A stretch of DNA of 64,000 bases from JAZMZS01 sp045120955. Its GTDB lineage: Bacteria > Bacillota > Clostridia > Oscillospirales > CAG-272. The notes under the pieces were generated by a model that saw only the letters and a list, made by a program, of their open reading frames with translations, did no database searches and had not been told where the DNA came from. How positions within the stretch are numbered: the first letter of the stretch is position 1; each line of letters opens with the position of its first letter. Positions 48,248 through 56,464 of the stretch are shown here, one piece after another. The translations under genes were made by a program, and so were the position numbers. Location: the NCBI GenBank assembly GCA_045120955.1, contig JBGVFH010000010.1:1-64000 (forward strand), in the 5' to 3' direction.

Positions 48248-49492
48248 TTATTTATCTAATAAAGAAAGCACCTGCTCAGCGGCAGAGAGCACACCCACCT
48301 TGCCGCTCTCGTATGTCAACCCGCCTTGAAAAAATGCCGTATATGGGGGACGAAGCGGACCGTCGGCAGAAAGCTCAATAGATGCGCCCATGCAAAATGT
48401 TCCCGCCGCCATTATGACCTTGTCGGCATATCCCGGCATTGCCCACGGCTCTGGAGTGACGAACGCATCGACAGGAGAGCCGAACTGTATGCCTCTGCAA
48501 AAAGCACACAGCCCTTCGGGTGTACCTAACTTTACCGCTTGAATGATGTCCGAGCGCCGAGTGCTCCATGACGGCTCTGTTTCAAATCCGAGCTTTTCGA
48601 ATATATATGCGGCGAGATGTGCCGTCATCAGAGCCTGAGACACCGTATGCGGTGCATAAAAAAGACCTTTGTACATATTTTTCGACTGTCCGAGCGACGC
48701 TCCTACCTCGAGTCCCGTTCCGGGAGTGGTAAGTCTGTAGGAAGCTAGCTCCACAGCCCTCTTGCTTCCCGCAAGATAGCCGCCGCAGTCTGCCATACCT
48801 CCGCCCGGATTTTTTATAAGAGAGCCTATGATAAGATCCGACTCGTACGGCTCGTACAGCTCAGTAAATTCGCCGTAGCAGTTGTCTGTTACAAAATACG
48901 CACCGGAGAGCGAATGTACGAGACGTGCCGCCTCGTTTATCTCTTCGCTTGTAAGGGTCGGACGGTTGAGATATCCCTTTGAGCGCTGAGCGTAGACTAC
49001 CTTTATCTTCTTTGCGTCATCACAGGCAAGTGCCTGCTTGAGCGCCTCCATGTCTATTTTACCGTCCTTTAGCTCCTGTTGCATATACGAAACACCGAAA
49101 TCACGCAGAGAGCCGCTTCCGTCGTTGCCGTTTATCACCTCGTCGAGCGTGTCATACGGCTTTCCCGTGACGGAAAACATAACATCCCCCGGTCTGAGCA
49201 GACCGAACAGACCTATAGATAGTGCGTGCGTACCGTTTGCAATGCTGTGACGGACAAACGCCGCCTCAACGCCGAACACCTCAGCGTATATCTTGTCAAG
49301 GGTGTCTCTTCCCTTATCATCATAGCCATAGCCGTCCGTCGGCATAAAATGCGAGCTTGATACTCTGTTCTGACGGAAGCTGTCGAGTATCTTCTTTGTG
49401 TTCTTTTCCGATACACGTCGTATCTCTTTGAAAATCGGCTCAAGTGCGTCCTCCGCCTCAGCGCACAAAAGCTCAAGTTCTGTTTTGTTCAT
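48248..49492 (-). CDS. Methionine gamma-lyase family PLP protein ('aluminum resistance' family)
   Basis: PLP-dependent enzyme of the Met_gamma_lyase family (PF06838), historically called aluminum resistance protein. Reaction in vivo unknown; a C-S lyase activity is assumed from the fold. The 414 residues contain RNSHFMPTDGYGYDDKGRDT-like opening (SSHFMPTDGYGYDDKGRDTL), RHSIANGTHALSIGLFG, FVTDNCYGEFTE with the PLP-contacting Asp and SLIKNPGGGMADCGGYLAG, where Lys is the likely PLP anchor. It is 40 bases after murD on the same strand and probably in its operon. Confidence 0.9.
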   Translation of the reverse strand: MNKTELELLCAEAEDALEPIFKEIRRVSEKNTKKILDSFRQNRVSSSHFMPTDGYGYDDKGRDTLDKIYAEVFGVEAAFVRHSIANGTHALSIGLFGLLRPGDVMFSVTGKPYDTLDEVINGNDGSGSLRDFGVSYMQQELKDGKIDMEALKQALACDDAKKIKVVYAQRSKGYLNRPTLTSEEINEAARLVHSLSGAYFVTDNCYGEFTELYEPYESDLIIGSLIKNPGGGMADCGGYLAGSKRAVELASYRLTTPGTGLEVGASLGQSKNMYKGLFYAPHTVSQALMTAHLAAYIFEKLGFETEPSWSTRRSDIIQAVKLGTPEGLCAFCRGIQFGSPVDAFVTPEPWAMPGYADKVIMAAGTFCMGASIELSADGPLRPPYTAFFQGGLTYESGKVGVLSAAEQVLSLLDK

Positions 49493-49531
49493 TTTGTCTA
49501 TCCTTGTTTTTCTCTTATATACTGAATATGC

Positions 49532-50968
49532 TCACAGTCTGTTGACGGCTTCTTTGAACTTTTTGCCGCGCTCTTCGAAGTTTTTGAACATATCAAAGGA
49601 TGCGCACGCAGGAGAAAGTATTACTCTGTCTCCGGGGCTCGCCGCCTCCCTTGCTCTCTCTATAGCAAGATAAAAGTCAGGCTCGTATACATACTCAAGA
49701 CCGCTCGAGGCAAAGTCGGGACAGCTCTCTATAGCATCCGCTATCGCCTTTGCCGTTGCCCCGCACAAAACGACCGTCTTTGCCTTTTCGCAAAGCACCT
49801 CTGCCAAAGGTGCAAAGGGAATATGCTTGTCATATCCGCCGCATATCACTATGCTCTTATCTTTAAAGGAGCGGAGCGCCGCCGCAGTTCTCGTAGGCGA
49901 TGAGTCTATAGAGGAATTATAGTAGTCGACGCCGTCAAGCTTGCGGACAAACTCAAGCCTGTGCTCGACCCCTCCGAAGGTATGCGCAGTCTCACGCAGC
50001 ACCTGAACAAAAAGCTCCTCGTCAAAGCCAAGCCCGTACACAGCGCCTGCCGCCGCCATGTAATTTTCTATATTGTGGTTGCCCGGCAGCTTTATATTCG
50101 AAGCGTCAAGCAGCACCGTTTCACACACACCCTCACGCAGGATAACGTTTCCGTCATCAAGATACACCATGCCGTCGGTAAAGGTACAGCTCTTCTCCGT
50201 CAAAGAAAAGCCTACCTTCTCCATGCCCTCAATATCTGCGCTCTCAAGTATCTCTCTCGTTATTTCGTTTGAAAGATTGCTGACCAGCCGTTTGCAACCG
50301 CCGTTTTTGTAGATATTTTTCTTTGCCTCCGAATATTCCTGCATATCCGTATGCCAGTTGAGATGGTTTGGCGTTATGTTGGTAATAACGGCAACGGAAG
50401 GTGAGTCTTTCATACTCTGAAGCTGAAATGACGAAAGCTCCACTACAGCTATATCCTCCTCGCTCATGTCATAAACGAGAGGAAGAAGCGGAGTGCCTAT
50501 ATTTCCGCCAACATATGCCTTGCCGCAGCTGCCGCTTTTTTCAAGAAGGCTCTTGACGAGCAGATATGTCAAGGTGGTGGTTGTCGTCTTTCCGTCGCTT
50601 CCGGTGACAGCAACTATCTTTGCGGGTGTGAGAGAGAAAAACAGCTCCATCTCACTCGTAAGGCAGGCACCTGCCGCCTGTGCCGCCGCTATCTGCGCAA
50701 CGTCAGGACGAAGTCCCGGAGAGCGGAAGATTATCTCTTCGTCAAGCTCTTCGAGATATCCCTCTCCGCATATCACGCATAGTCCTCTTTTCTCGCACAG
50801 CTCCTTTACCTGCGGGGAGAGCTGTTCAATCGGCTTTATATCTCGGGCGGTCACACACGCCCCCGCATCAAGCAAAAAGCTGATGAGCGGAAGGTTGGAC
50901 ACGCCTATTCCTATAACTGCAACTCTTTTATTTTCAAAGCGGCTGCGCACCGTATCTCTCAAACTCAT
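49532..50968 (-). CDS. murD: UDP-N-acetylmuramoylalanine-D-glutamate ligase
   Basis: Adds D-Glu to UDP-MurNAc-L-Ala in the cytoplasm. The start MSLRDTVRSRFENKRVAVIG (ATG 50968, GTGAG upstream) is chosen; a GTG 9 bases earlier is an alternative. The 478 residues contain the UDP-binding Rossmann segment VIGIGVSNLPLISFLL, the ATP loop VTGSDGKTTTTTLTYLL (about 120-135), NITPNHLNWHTDMQEYSEAK with the carbamylated-Lys region, and VDYYNSSIDSSPTRTAAALR. Standalone from other mur genes in this window. Confidence 0.94.
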   Translation of the reverse strand: MSLRDTVRSRFENKRVAVIGIGVSNLPLISFLLDAGACVTARDIKPIEQLSPQVKELCEKRGLCVICGEGYLEELDEEIIFRSPGLRPDVAQIAAAQAAGACLTSEMELFFSLTPAKIVAVTGSDGKTTTTTLTYLLVKSLLEKSGSCGKAYVGGNIGTPLLPLVYDMSEEDIAVVELSSFQLQSMKDSPSVAVITNITPNHLNWHTDMQEYSEAKKNIYKNGGCKRLVSNLSNEITREILESADIEGMEKVGFSLTEKSCTFTDGMVYLDDGNVILREGVCETVLLDASNIKLPGNHNIENYMAAAGAVYGLGFDEELFVQVLRETAHTFGGVEHRLEFVRKLDGVDYYNSSIDSSPTRTAAALRSFKDKSIVICGGYDKHIPFAPLAEVLCEKAKTVVLCGATAKAIADAIESCPDFASSGLEYVYEPDFYLAIERAREAASPGDRVILSPACASFDMFKNFEERGKKFKEAVNRL

Positions 50969-51162
50969 AAAACTCACGATTCTTTCAATAATTTTTTATT
51001 TTTATGCTCGGGCTGTCTGTGCCATACGGGGAGCATAATACCATATCACTTTATTATATATAATATTTGAAGTTCTTTCAATGGCTAAAGTGTAAAATTT
51101 TTAATTATTTTTCATATTCTCCTTATATATACGCCGTATAATCGGCAAAAAGAAGTTAATAC

Positions 51163-51191
51163 TTGATTCATGCCGACTTATATGGTATTAT
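51163..51191 (+). promoter_or_regulatory. Promoter of the 51222 lipoprotein gene
   Basis: TTGATT at 51163-51168, 17 bases, TATTAT at 51186-51191, about 30 bases upstream of the start codon. Confidence 0.65.
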
Positions 51192-51221
51192 TTTTATAAT
51201 GTAATTTCTCGGAGGAAGTAT

Positions 51222-51635
51222 ATGAAAAAAATTGCACTTTTGCTGACTTTAGCTCTGCTCTCGCTGTCTTTGCTCTGCTCATGCACAGAGCATAACAACG
51301 AAAAAAATACCGAGGATCAAAACGGATCGGTGTCGCAGGATCAAAACGGTAGCACAGAGCAAGAGACTCCCATAACAGAATATCTCTACGGCAACTGGAT
51401 AAACGAGCATGGAGAGAGCGAGCCGATAGACAAAGAAACGGTAAACGGCTCACCGTACACCGTCAAAAGCATCGCAAAGGACGAATACGGAAATATCAAG
51501 GCTGTTCTCACCGTTGACGGAAGTGAAGTAACATACATAGTTTACCGCTATTATGTAGGATATGCGGAATATTCCTATATGGAGGCACTCTTCTCGGCAA
51601 AGGATATCACATTTAAATATTCAAAGCAAGGATAA
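51222..51635 (+). CDS. Small putative lipoprotein, unknown function
   Basis: The 137 residues begin with a signal peptide and lipobox (MKKIALLLTLALLSLSLLCS then Cys21), followed by a low-complexity Asn/Glu/Gln spacer with two QDQNGS-like repeats (about 25-48), and a domain ITEYLYGNWINEHGESEPID..YTVKSIAKDEYGNIKAVLTV resembling small lipocalin-like or DUF-type beta domains. No family is recognised. GGAGGAAGTAT precedes the ATG. It is monocistronic. Confidence 0.75.
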   Translation: MKKIALLLTLALLSLSLLCSCTEHNNEKNTEDQNGSVSQDQNGSTEQETPITEYLYGNWINEHGESEPIDKETVNGSPYTVKSIAKDEYGNIKAVLTVDGSEVTYIVYRYYVGYAEYSYMEALFSAKDITFKYSKQG

Positions 51636-51742
51636 AATGCTATTTGTGCACAAGCCTTATTTATATGAGCAAACTTGTGCACATATTTTATGCTTTTTTC
51701 GCAATAAGTACAATTTTTCTAACAATGATAACATCGTATTTG

Positions 51743-51771
51743 TTGACAATTTGTTGATAATATGGTAGGAT
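51743..51771 (+). promoter_or_regulatory. Promoter of the NhaC-type gene
   Basis: TTGACA at 51743-51748, 17 bases, TAGGAT at 51766-51771, 70 bases before the start codon. Confidence 0.75.
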
Positions 51772-51838
51772 ATATACGATTGGTAAACAAACCGGAGGGT
51801 TTGTTTGCTTTCTATTTATTATATCAAGGAGAAAGACA

Positions 51839-53614
51839 ATGAAAAAAAGCACGCTTATTAAAGTGGCAGCCATAGCTGTTGCTCTTGTTGCGGTCGTCAT
51901 ACTCGGCACGATGCTCAAAAGCAGTGCTACCGTTGACTGCACAGACTGCGATGGTGTCGGTTATACACTGACTCACTGTGAGGAGTGCTCGGGTGTCGGA
52001 TTTGACATTGGAGATGACTCTGAAAAAACGGTATGCACAGCCTGTGAGGGCAGCGGCGCTCACGCAACGGTCGAATGTGAGAGCTGCGGCGGCTCCGGCA
52101 AGATTGCCGCAAGCCGTTACTACTCAACCTTTATGGCACTCGTCCCACCGCTTATCGCTATCGTACTTGCTCTTATTACCAAAGAGGTATATTCCTCGCT
52201 CTTTATCGGTATTCTCGCAGGCGGCCTTTTCGCCGCAAACTACTCTGCGCTCGGTACTGTTGATGCTATCATTAACGACGGCTTTATCAGTGCTGTCAGC
52301 GGGACAGCAGGAATATTTATATTCCTCGTGCTGCTCGGAATACTCGTTGCCTTGATCAACAAGGCAGGAGGCTCAGCAGCGTTCGGACGATGGGCACAGA
52401 CACATATCAAGACCCGTGTGGGTGCGCATCTGGCAACCTTCGTGCTCGGTGTGCTCATCTTTATTGATGACTACTTTAACTGTCTGACAGTAGGCTCGGT
52501 AATGCTTCCCGTTACAGACTCGCACAAGATCAGCCGCGCAAAGCTCGCCTTTCTTATCGATGCTACAGCGGCTCCCGTGTGCATGATAGCACCGATCTCC
52601 TCCTGGGCGGCGGCAGTTTCTTCATATGCGGCTGACGGAGAGGGCATCGCCCTGTTTATCAAGGCTATCCCTTACAATCTCTATTCTCTGCTCATTCTCG
52701 TGTTCGTTGTTGCTATCTCTCTGATGAAGTTCGACTACGGACCTATGGCAAAATTCGAGAAGAATGCTCTCAACAGCAACCTGTTCACCGTTGCCACCGC
52801 AAACAAAGCTGAAGAGACCGAAAAGCCAAACCCAAAGGGCAAGGTCATCGACCTTATTCTTCCGATAGCCGTTCTTATAGGAATATGCGTCTTTGCACTC
52901 GTTTATGTAGGCGGAATTCTGGACGGCTCAGACTTTGTCACGGCGTTTTCTGATACTGATGCTACCGTCGGTCTGCCTTGGGGTGCTATGCTCGCACTTG
53001 TATTTGCAATAGTATTCCTTGTTCTCCGCCGTGTGATCACAGCAAAAGAAGCTATGGAAGCTATTCCGCGCGGCTTTATCGCTATGGTGCCCGCGATCCT
53101 TATACTTACATTTGCTACCGCTCTCAAAAACATGACATCATTGCTCGGTGCAGATATGTATGTTGACAAGCTGATGAGAGGTGCGGCGCAAGGACTCGAA
53201 AACTTCCTGCCCGCTATCATCTTCCTTGTAGCCTGCGGTCTTGCTTTTGCTACCGGAACCTCTTGGGGTACATTCGGAATTCTCATTCCGATAGTCACGG
53301 CAATTTTCGAGCCTACGTCAACGCTCTACATCATCGGTATGTCAGCGTGCCTTGCAGGTGCCGTTTGCGGAGATCACTGCTCTCCCATATCCGACACGAC
53401 CATCATGTCAAGCGCAGGTGCGCAGTGTGACCATGTCAGCCACGTCTCCACTCAGCTGCCATACGCACTGACCGTTGCCGCTGTAAGCTTTATAGGATAC
53501 ATAATTGCAGGCTTCTCTCAGAATATATACATTACGCTTGCGGTATCGTTTGTACTTTTACTGGGCACTCTCTTTGTAATAAAGGCCGTCATCTCAAAGC
53601 AAAGCGCCAAATAA
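51839..53614 (+). CDS. NhaC-family Na+/H+ antiporter with N-terminal DnaJ-like cysteine-rich domain
   Basis: Predicted secondary antiporter with an unusual head. The 591 residues start with a basic tip and one hydrophobic helix (residues 9-26). Then follow four CxxCxGxG motifs at Cys34/37, Cys47/50, Cys66/69 and Cys80/83, exactly the number and spacing type of the zinc-binding cysteine-rich domain of DnaJ. The antiporter core follows (ALVPPLIAIVLALITKEVYS, FIDDYFNCLTVGSVMLPVTD, TAAPVCMIAPISSWAA, FATGTSWGTFGILIPI, GDHCSPISDTTIMSSAGA), typical of NhaC/ion-transporter superfamily proteins with SPISDT. The head should face outside if the first helix is N-in. Its function is unknown: zinc binding, redox sensing or folding are guesses. 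Confidence 0.88.
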   Translation: MKKSTLIKVAAIAVALVAVVILGTMLKSSATVDCTDCDGVGYTLTHCEECSGVGFDIGDDSEKTVCTACEGSGAHATVECESCGGSGKIAASRYYSTFMALVPPLIAIVLALITKEVYSSLFIGILAGGLFAANYSALGTVDAIINDGFISAVSGTAGIFIFLVLLGILVALINKAGGSAAFGRWAQTHIKTRVGAHLATFVLGVLIFIDDYFNCLTVGSVMLPVTDSHKISRAKLAFLIDATAAPVCMIAPISSWAAAVSSYAADGEGIALFIKAIPYNLYSLLILVFVVAISLMKFDYGPMAKFEKNALNSNLFTVATANKAEETEKPNPKGKVIDLILPIAVLIGICVFALVYVGGILDGSDFVTAFSDTDATVGLPWGAMLALVFAIVFLVLRRVITAKEAMEAIPRGFIAMVPAILILTFATALKNMTSLLGADMYVDKLMRGAAQGLENFLPAIIFLVACGLAFATGTSWGTFGILIPIVTAIFEPTSTLYIIGMSACLAGAVCGDHCSPISDTTIMSSAGAQCDHVSHVSTQLPYALTVAAVSFIGYIIAGFSQNIYITLAVSFVLLLGTLFVIKAVISKQSAK

Positions 53615-53627
53615 TATAAAATGCCGA

Positions 53628-53681
53628 AAGCCGCCCCTGCACATACATGCACTAACGCAAGTCTGTGCAGGGGCGGCGCTT
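53628..53681 (+). terminator. Long hairpin after the NhaC-type gene
   Basis: AAGCCGCCCCTGCACA and TGTGCAGGGGCGGCGCTT form a GC-rich stem with a loop of about 22 bases just after the stop codon; no clear T-tract. Confidence 0.65.
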
Positions 53682-53831
53682 GCTTATGTTATACAAAATA
53701 ACAGAGCAAAAATTGTGACATTTTTATTAAGATCATTACACTTTTATATATTGTATTTGTCTTTTTTTTACACTATAATTATATATATATATATACATTT
53801 GTTCAAAAAGCAATAACATCCTTTTTTTACT

Positions 53832-53860
53832 TTTACTTTTATGTACGCCCGTTGTATAAT
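53832..53860 (+). promoter_or_regulatory. Promoter of the esterase gene
   Basis: TTTACT at 53832-53837, 17 bases, TATAAT at 53855-53860; the start codon is 53 bases further on. The 220 bases upstream are very A/T-rich (TA repeats near 53780). Confidence 0.65.
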
Positions 53861-53912
53861 ATTTATGTAGAATTTGCTTTTTGCACAAAAAACAAACAAG
53901 GAGAAATAACAG

Positions 53913-55196
53913 ATGAAAAAATTTATTGCATTAGCTTTAGTAGCAGTCACTCTTTCAATGCTTTTGATTTCCTGTAACAAGGGACAAAACTCAAGCGAAA
54001 CAGGCACCGACTCACAGCAAGCAAGTTCAGAAACAGAAACAGAAGCGGAAAGCACCGTTTCTCTCATAACCGAGGAAGGGGAATCTGAATATCTGATAAT
54101 ATACCCCGACAGCTATAATCTTCTCAGCGATGCCACGGATCTAAAAAGCAAGATCTACTCAGCATACTCGGTAAACATATGGCCGAAAAAAGACACACAA
54201 GTTGATGTAGGTACATACGAAATACTTATCGGAAACACAAACAGAGCTGAGTCTGCAACACTTCTTTCTTCTCTTGCGGACGATGAATACGGAATAAAAA
54301 TGATAAACGGCAAGATAGTTATCAACTCATCAAGCGAAGACGGCATAAAAGCTGCTATTAAGGAGTTTTCTTCAATGTATGTAAACGAATCCAACAAAAA
54401 TTTGACAGTTCCTGCGAACCTCGATATCAAAAACAAGGTTCCGTCAGAATATGAAAGTCTCGAAGCCGGATGGAACTTCAAGTCCTTCGCCGCTTCAAAT
54501 TCGGTAAACCTTCCCTATCAGATATATGTTCCCGCATCTTTTGAAGAAGGAAAAGAATATCCTGTAATTCTCTTTATGCACGGTATGGGTTCTGTCGGTA
54601 CCAGCGGTGAGCATATTACACAAACTGTTGCACAGTTTGTCAAGAACGTTGCAGCTTCAGAAAAGTATAAAAACGAGTGCATTATCATAGCACCACAGCT
54701 TCCCAAGGGTCAAAAATGGGTCAATGTTCAGGTTTCAAACGGTCAATACCCTGGTACTTATGACTTTGACAATATGCCTATTTCATCATATCTCAAAGCT
54801 GCAAAGGATCTATTCGACTACGCATTCGAAAATCTTCCCGTAGATACAGACAGAGTATATGGCTACGGAAACTCTATGGGTGCTTACGCAACAGTATATC
54901 TTGCAATGACATATCCGGACCTTTATGCAGCGATCGTTCCTGTTGCAGGTGGTATGGACCCGACAAAGGCTGAGCTTATCAAGGATATTCCCGCTTGGTT
55001 CTTCCATGGTACCGCTGATAAAACAGTACCTAACACCGGTACGAAAGCTATGTATGCAAACCTGCAAAGCCTTGGCGCTACCAACATCAAATTAACAGAG
55101 TTCCCGGGTATAGGACACGCAGCACAGGGTTGCTTTGTAGCGGCGGCAAATACCAACGGCTTGCTTGATTGGATGTTCGCTCAGAAAAAAAGCTGA
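53913..55196 (+). CDS. Secreted lipoprotein alpha/beta-hydrolase (esterase/PHB depolymerase-like)
   Basis: Predicted extracellular esterase. The 427 residues begin with a lipoprotein signal (FIALALVAVTLSMLLIS then Cys21) and a Ser/Glu/Thr-rich spacer (about 22-48). Next comes a domain of about 120 residues (YLIIYPDSYNLLSDATDLKS, GTYEILIGNTNRAESATLLS, INGKIVINSSSEDGIKAAIK) like the small N-terminal domains in front of some glycoside hydrolases. The C-terminal hydrolase has VILFMHGMGSVG (oxyanion region), GYGNSMGAYA with nucleophile Ser321, GTADKTV with Asp369 and GIGHAAQ with His402. Such enzymes cut acetyl or feruloyl esters from plant polysaccharide; the substrate is inferred only. Confidence 0.87.
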   Translation: MKKFIALALVAVTLSMLLISCNKGQNSSETGTDSQQASSETETEAESTVSLITEEGESEYLIIYPDSYNLLSDATDLKSKIYSAYSVNIWPKKDTQVDVGTYEILIGNTNRAESATLLSSLADDEYGIKMINGKIVINSSSEDGIKAAIKEFSSMYVNESNKNLTVPANLDIKNKVPSEYESLEAGWNFKSFAASNSVNLPYQIYVPASFEEGKEYPVILFMHGMGSVGTSGEHITQTVAQFVKNVAASEKYKNECIIIAPQLPKGQKWVNVQVSNGQYPGTYDFDNMPISSYLKAAKDLFDYAFENLPVDTDRVYGYGNSMGAYATVYLAMTYPDLYAAIVPVAGGMDPTKAELIKDIPAWFFHGTADKTVPNTGTKAMYANLQSLGATNIKLTEFPGIGHAAQGCFVAAANTNGLLDWMFAQKKS

Positions 55197-55218
55197 TCAG
55201 ATAACATAAGAATATTTG

Positions 55219-55264
55219 ATATCGGAGGGAAACGCACACAGCTGCGATTTCCTCCGATTTTTCT
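55219..55264 (+). terminator. Intrinsic terminator after the esterase gene
   Basis: ATCGGAGGGAAACGCA..TGCGATTTCCTCCGAT forms an imperfect stem followed by TTTTTCT. Confidence 0.8.
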
Positions 55265-55570
55265 ATTTAGTTTAATATGCCTCATAAACAACTGCAAAAT
55301 CTATGCACCATAACTTGTAAGTGCATAACAATACACTTGTTTATGTCGGCACGTTCACTGACAAATTTATGCTCCATGATATCAAAGATGGCTTCCGACT
55401 CGTATTTTCCACAAATACGATTTTATTCTTAAATGATTGTGCGTTTTCCGCTCGCACCGTCAGGCGCAAGCCCCTCACCGTGTACACATTCTTTCCTTGT
55501 CCTTCTGCAATTTTGTTTTTCATCGGTCATTCTTCTCTCCGAATTAAACAACTATCACAATAAGGTGACA
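55265..55570. other. Non-coding stretch before repeat copy G
   Basis: About 300 bases between the esterase terminator and the composite repeat. Short open frames exist but lack ribosome-binding sites and family features. A weak dyad (CCGACTCGTATTTTCC..AAATACG) is seen near 55395-55425. Nothing convincing. Confidence 0.4.
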
Positions 55571-55949
55571 CAAAAGCGGGCAGTGTGTCCGCCCCCGCCC
55601 GCGTCATACTGAGCGAGCAAATGCGAGTCGAACTCCGAGCGAAGCGCAGGAGCGGCACAACGGAAGTTGTGACGGTATCTCGGGCTATAAACAGAGCGAC
55701 GGTGACAGGTGAGTGTGTAGATTTCCTCACGGGATTCCACTCGGCTTTGCCTCGTGCTTTTGGGGCTGTGCCCCAAATGTTCGACTGCGCTCAGAATGAT
55801 CCATACGGGGTCCATGCGGACGTAGTCAAGACTCAGACCGCAGCAACACCTCGCACCTCCATCCTCTCCGCCTACCGTTATTTTTTCTATTACATAAGCT
55901 ATGCAAAACGGCGAGTGTGGATCCGTGCAATTTCCTATGCAACAAAAAA
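55571..55949 (-). repeat. Terminator-associated intergenic repeat, copy G (interrupted)
   Basis: Minus strand: starts after the rplQ terminator T-tract with GTTGCATAGGAAATTGCAC, continues like copy E (GCCGTTTTGCATAGC), and after AGGCGGAGAGGATGG is interrupted by about 250 bases (roughly 55600-55850). It resumes with GGGGGCGGACACACTGCCCG and CTTTTG. The insert shares CGTCAT.CTGAGCGAGC with copy B and has its own short dyads, e.g. TTTGGGGCTGTGCCCCAAA near 55758-55776. Confidence 0.8.
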
Positions 55950-55977
55950 ACGGACAGTCGAAACTGTCCGTTTTTTG
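55943..55977 (-). terminator. Intrinsic terminator at the end of the ribosomal operon
   Basis: AAAAAACGGACAGT..ACTGTCCGTTTTTTG flanks a short loop downstream of rplQ. Repeat copy G starts in its T-tract. Confidence 0.9.
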
Positions 55978-55987
55978 TATAGTTTAA

Positions 55988-56434
55988 TTACTCAGCTGCT
56001 TCTGTTGCGGGAGCCTCAACTGCTGTTTCTTCAGCAGCTGCTGCTTTCTTAGAAGTCTTCTTTGCAGGCTTCTCAGCCTCTTTTACCTCAACGGGTATAA
56101 GGCGAATAAGAGCCATTTCAGCTGCATCACCGCGACGCGGTCCGAGCTTGTATATCTGAGTATAACCGCCGCATCTGCCCTCGTACTGAGGAGCGATCGT
56201 GTCAAAAAGCTTCTTTGCAACATCTTCCTTTGTGATAAAAGAAAGTGCTGTGCGGTAGGAAGCAAGAGTATTTTTCTTACCAAGAGTAATCATCTTCTCT
56301 GCAAGAGGAGCGATTTCTTTAGCTCTTGTAAGAGTTGTTTCAATCTGACCGTTCTCGAGCAGATATGTTACCATTCCTCTCAGCATTGCTTTTCTGTGAG
56401 CGGTAGGTCTGCCGAGCTTTCTTGTTCCGGGCAT
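55988..56434 (-). CDS. rplQ: 50S ribosomal protein L17
   Basis: Large-subunit protein near the exit tunnel. The 148 residues contain MPGTRKLGRPTAHRKAMLRG and LENGQIETTLTRAKEIAPLA, then an Ala/Lys/Glu-rich C-terminal extension of about 35 residues (KKTSKKAAAAEETAVEAPAT) that is longer than the typical L17 end. It is the last gene of the ribosomal superoperon, 30 bases after rpoA. Confidence 0.97.
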   Translation of the reverse strand: MPGTRKLGRPTAHRKAMLRGMVTYLLENGQIETTLTRAKEIAPLAEKMITLGKKNTLASYRTALSFITKEDVAKKLFDTIAPQYEGRCGGYTQIYKLGPRRGDAAEMALIRLIPVEVKEAEKPAKKTSKKAAAAEETAVEAPATEAAE

Positions 56435-56464
56435 TTATTTTCCCTCCTTATCGAAATTTACCGA

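Noticed and set aside
55321..55563. Small plus-strand frame of 80 residues after the esterase
   Set aside because: No ribosome-binding site, no motif and atypical composition; it lies between a terminator and a repeat.
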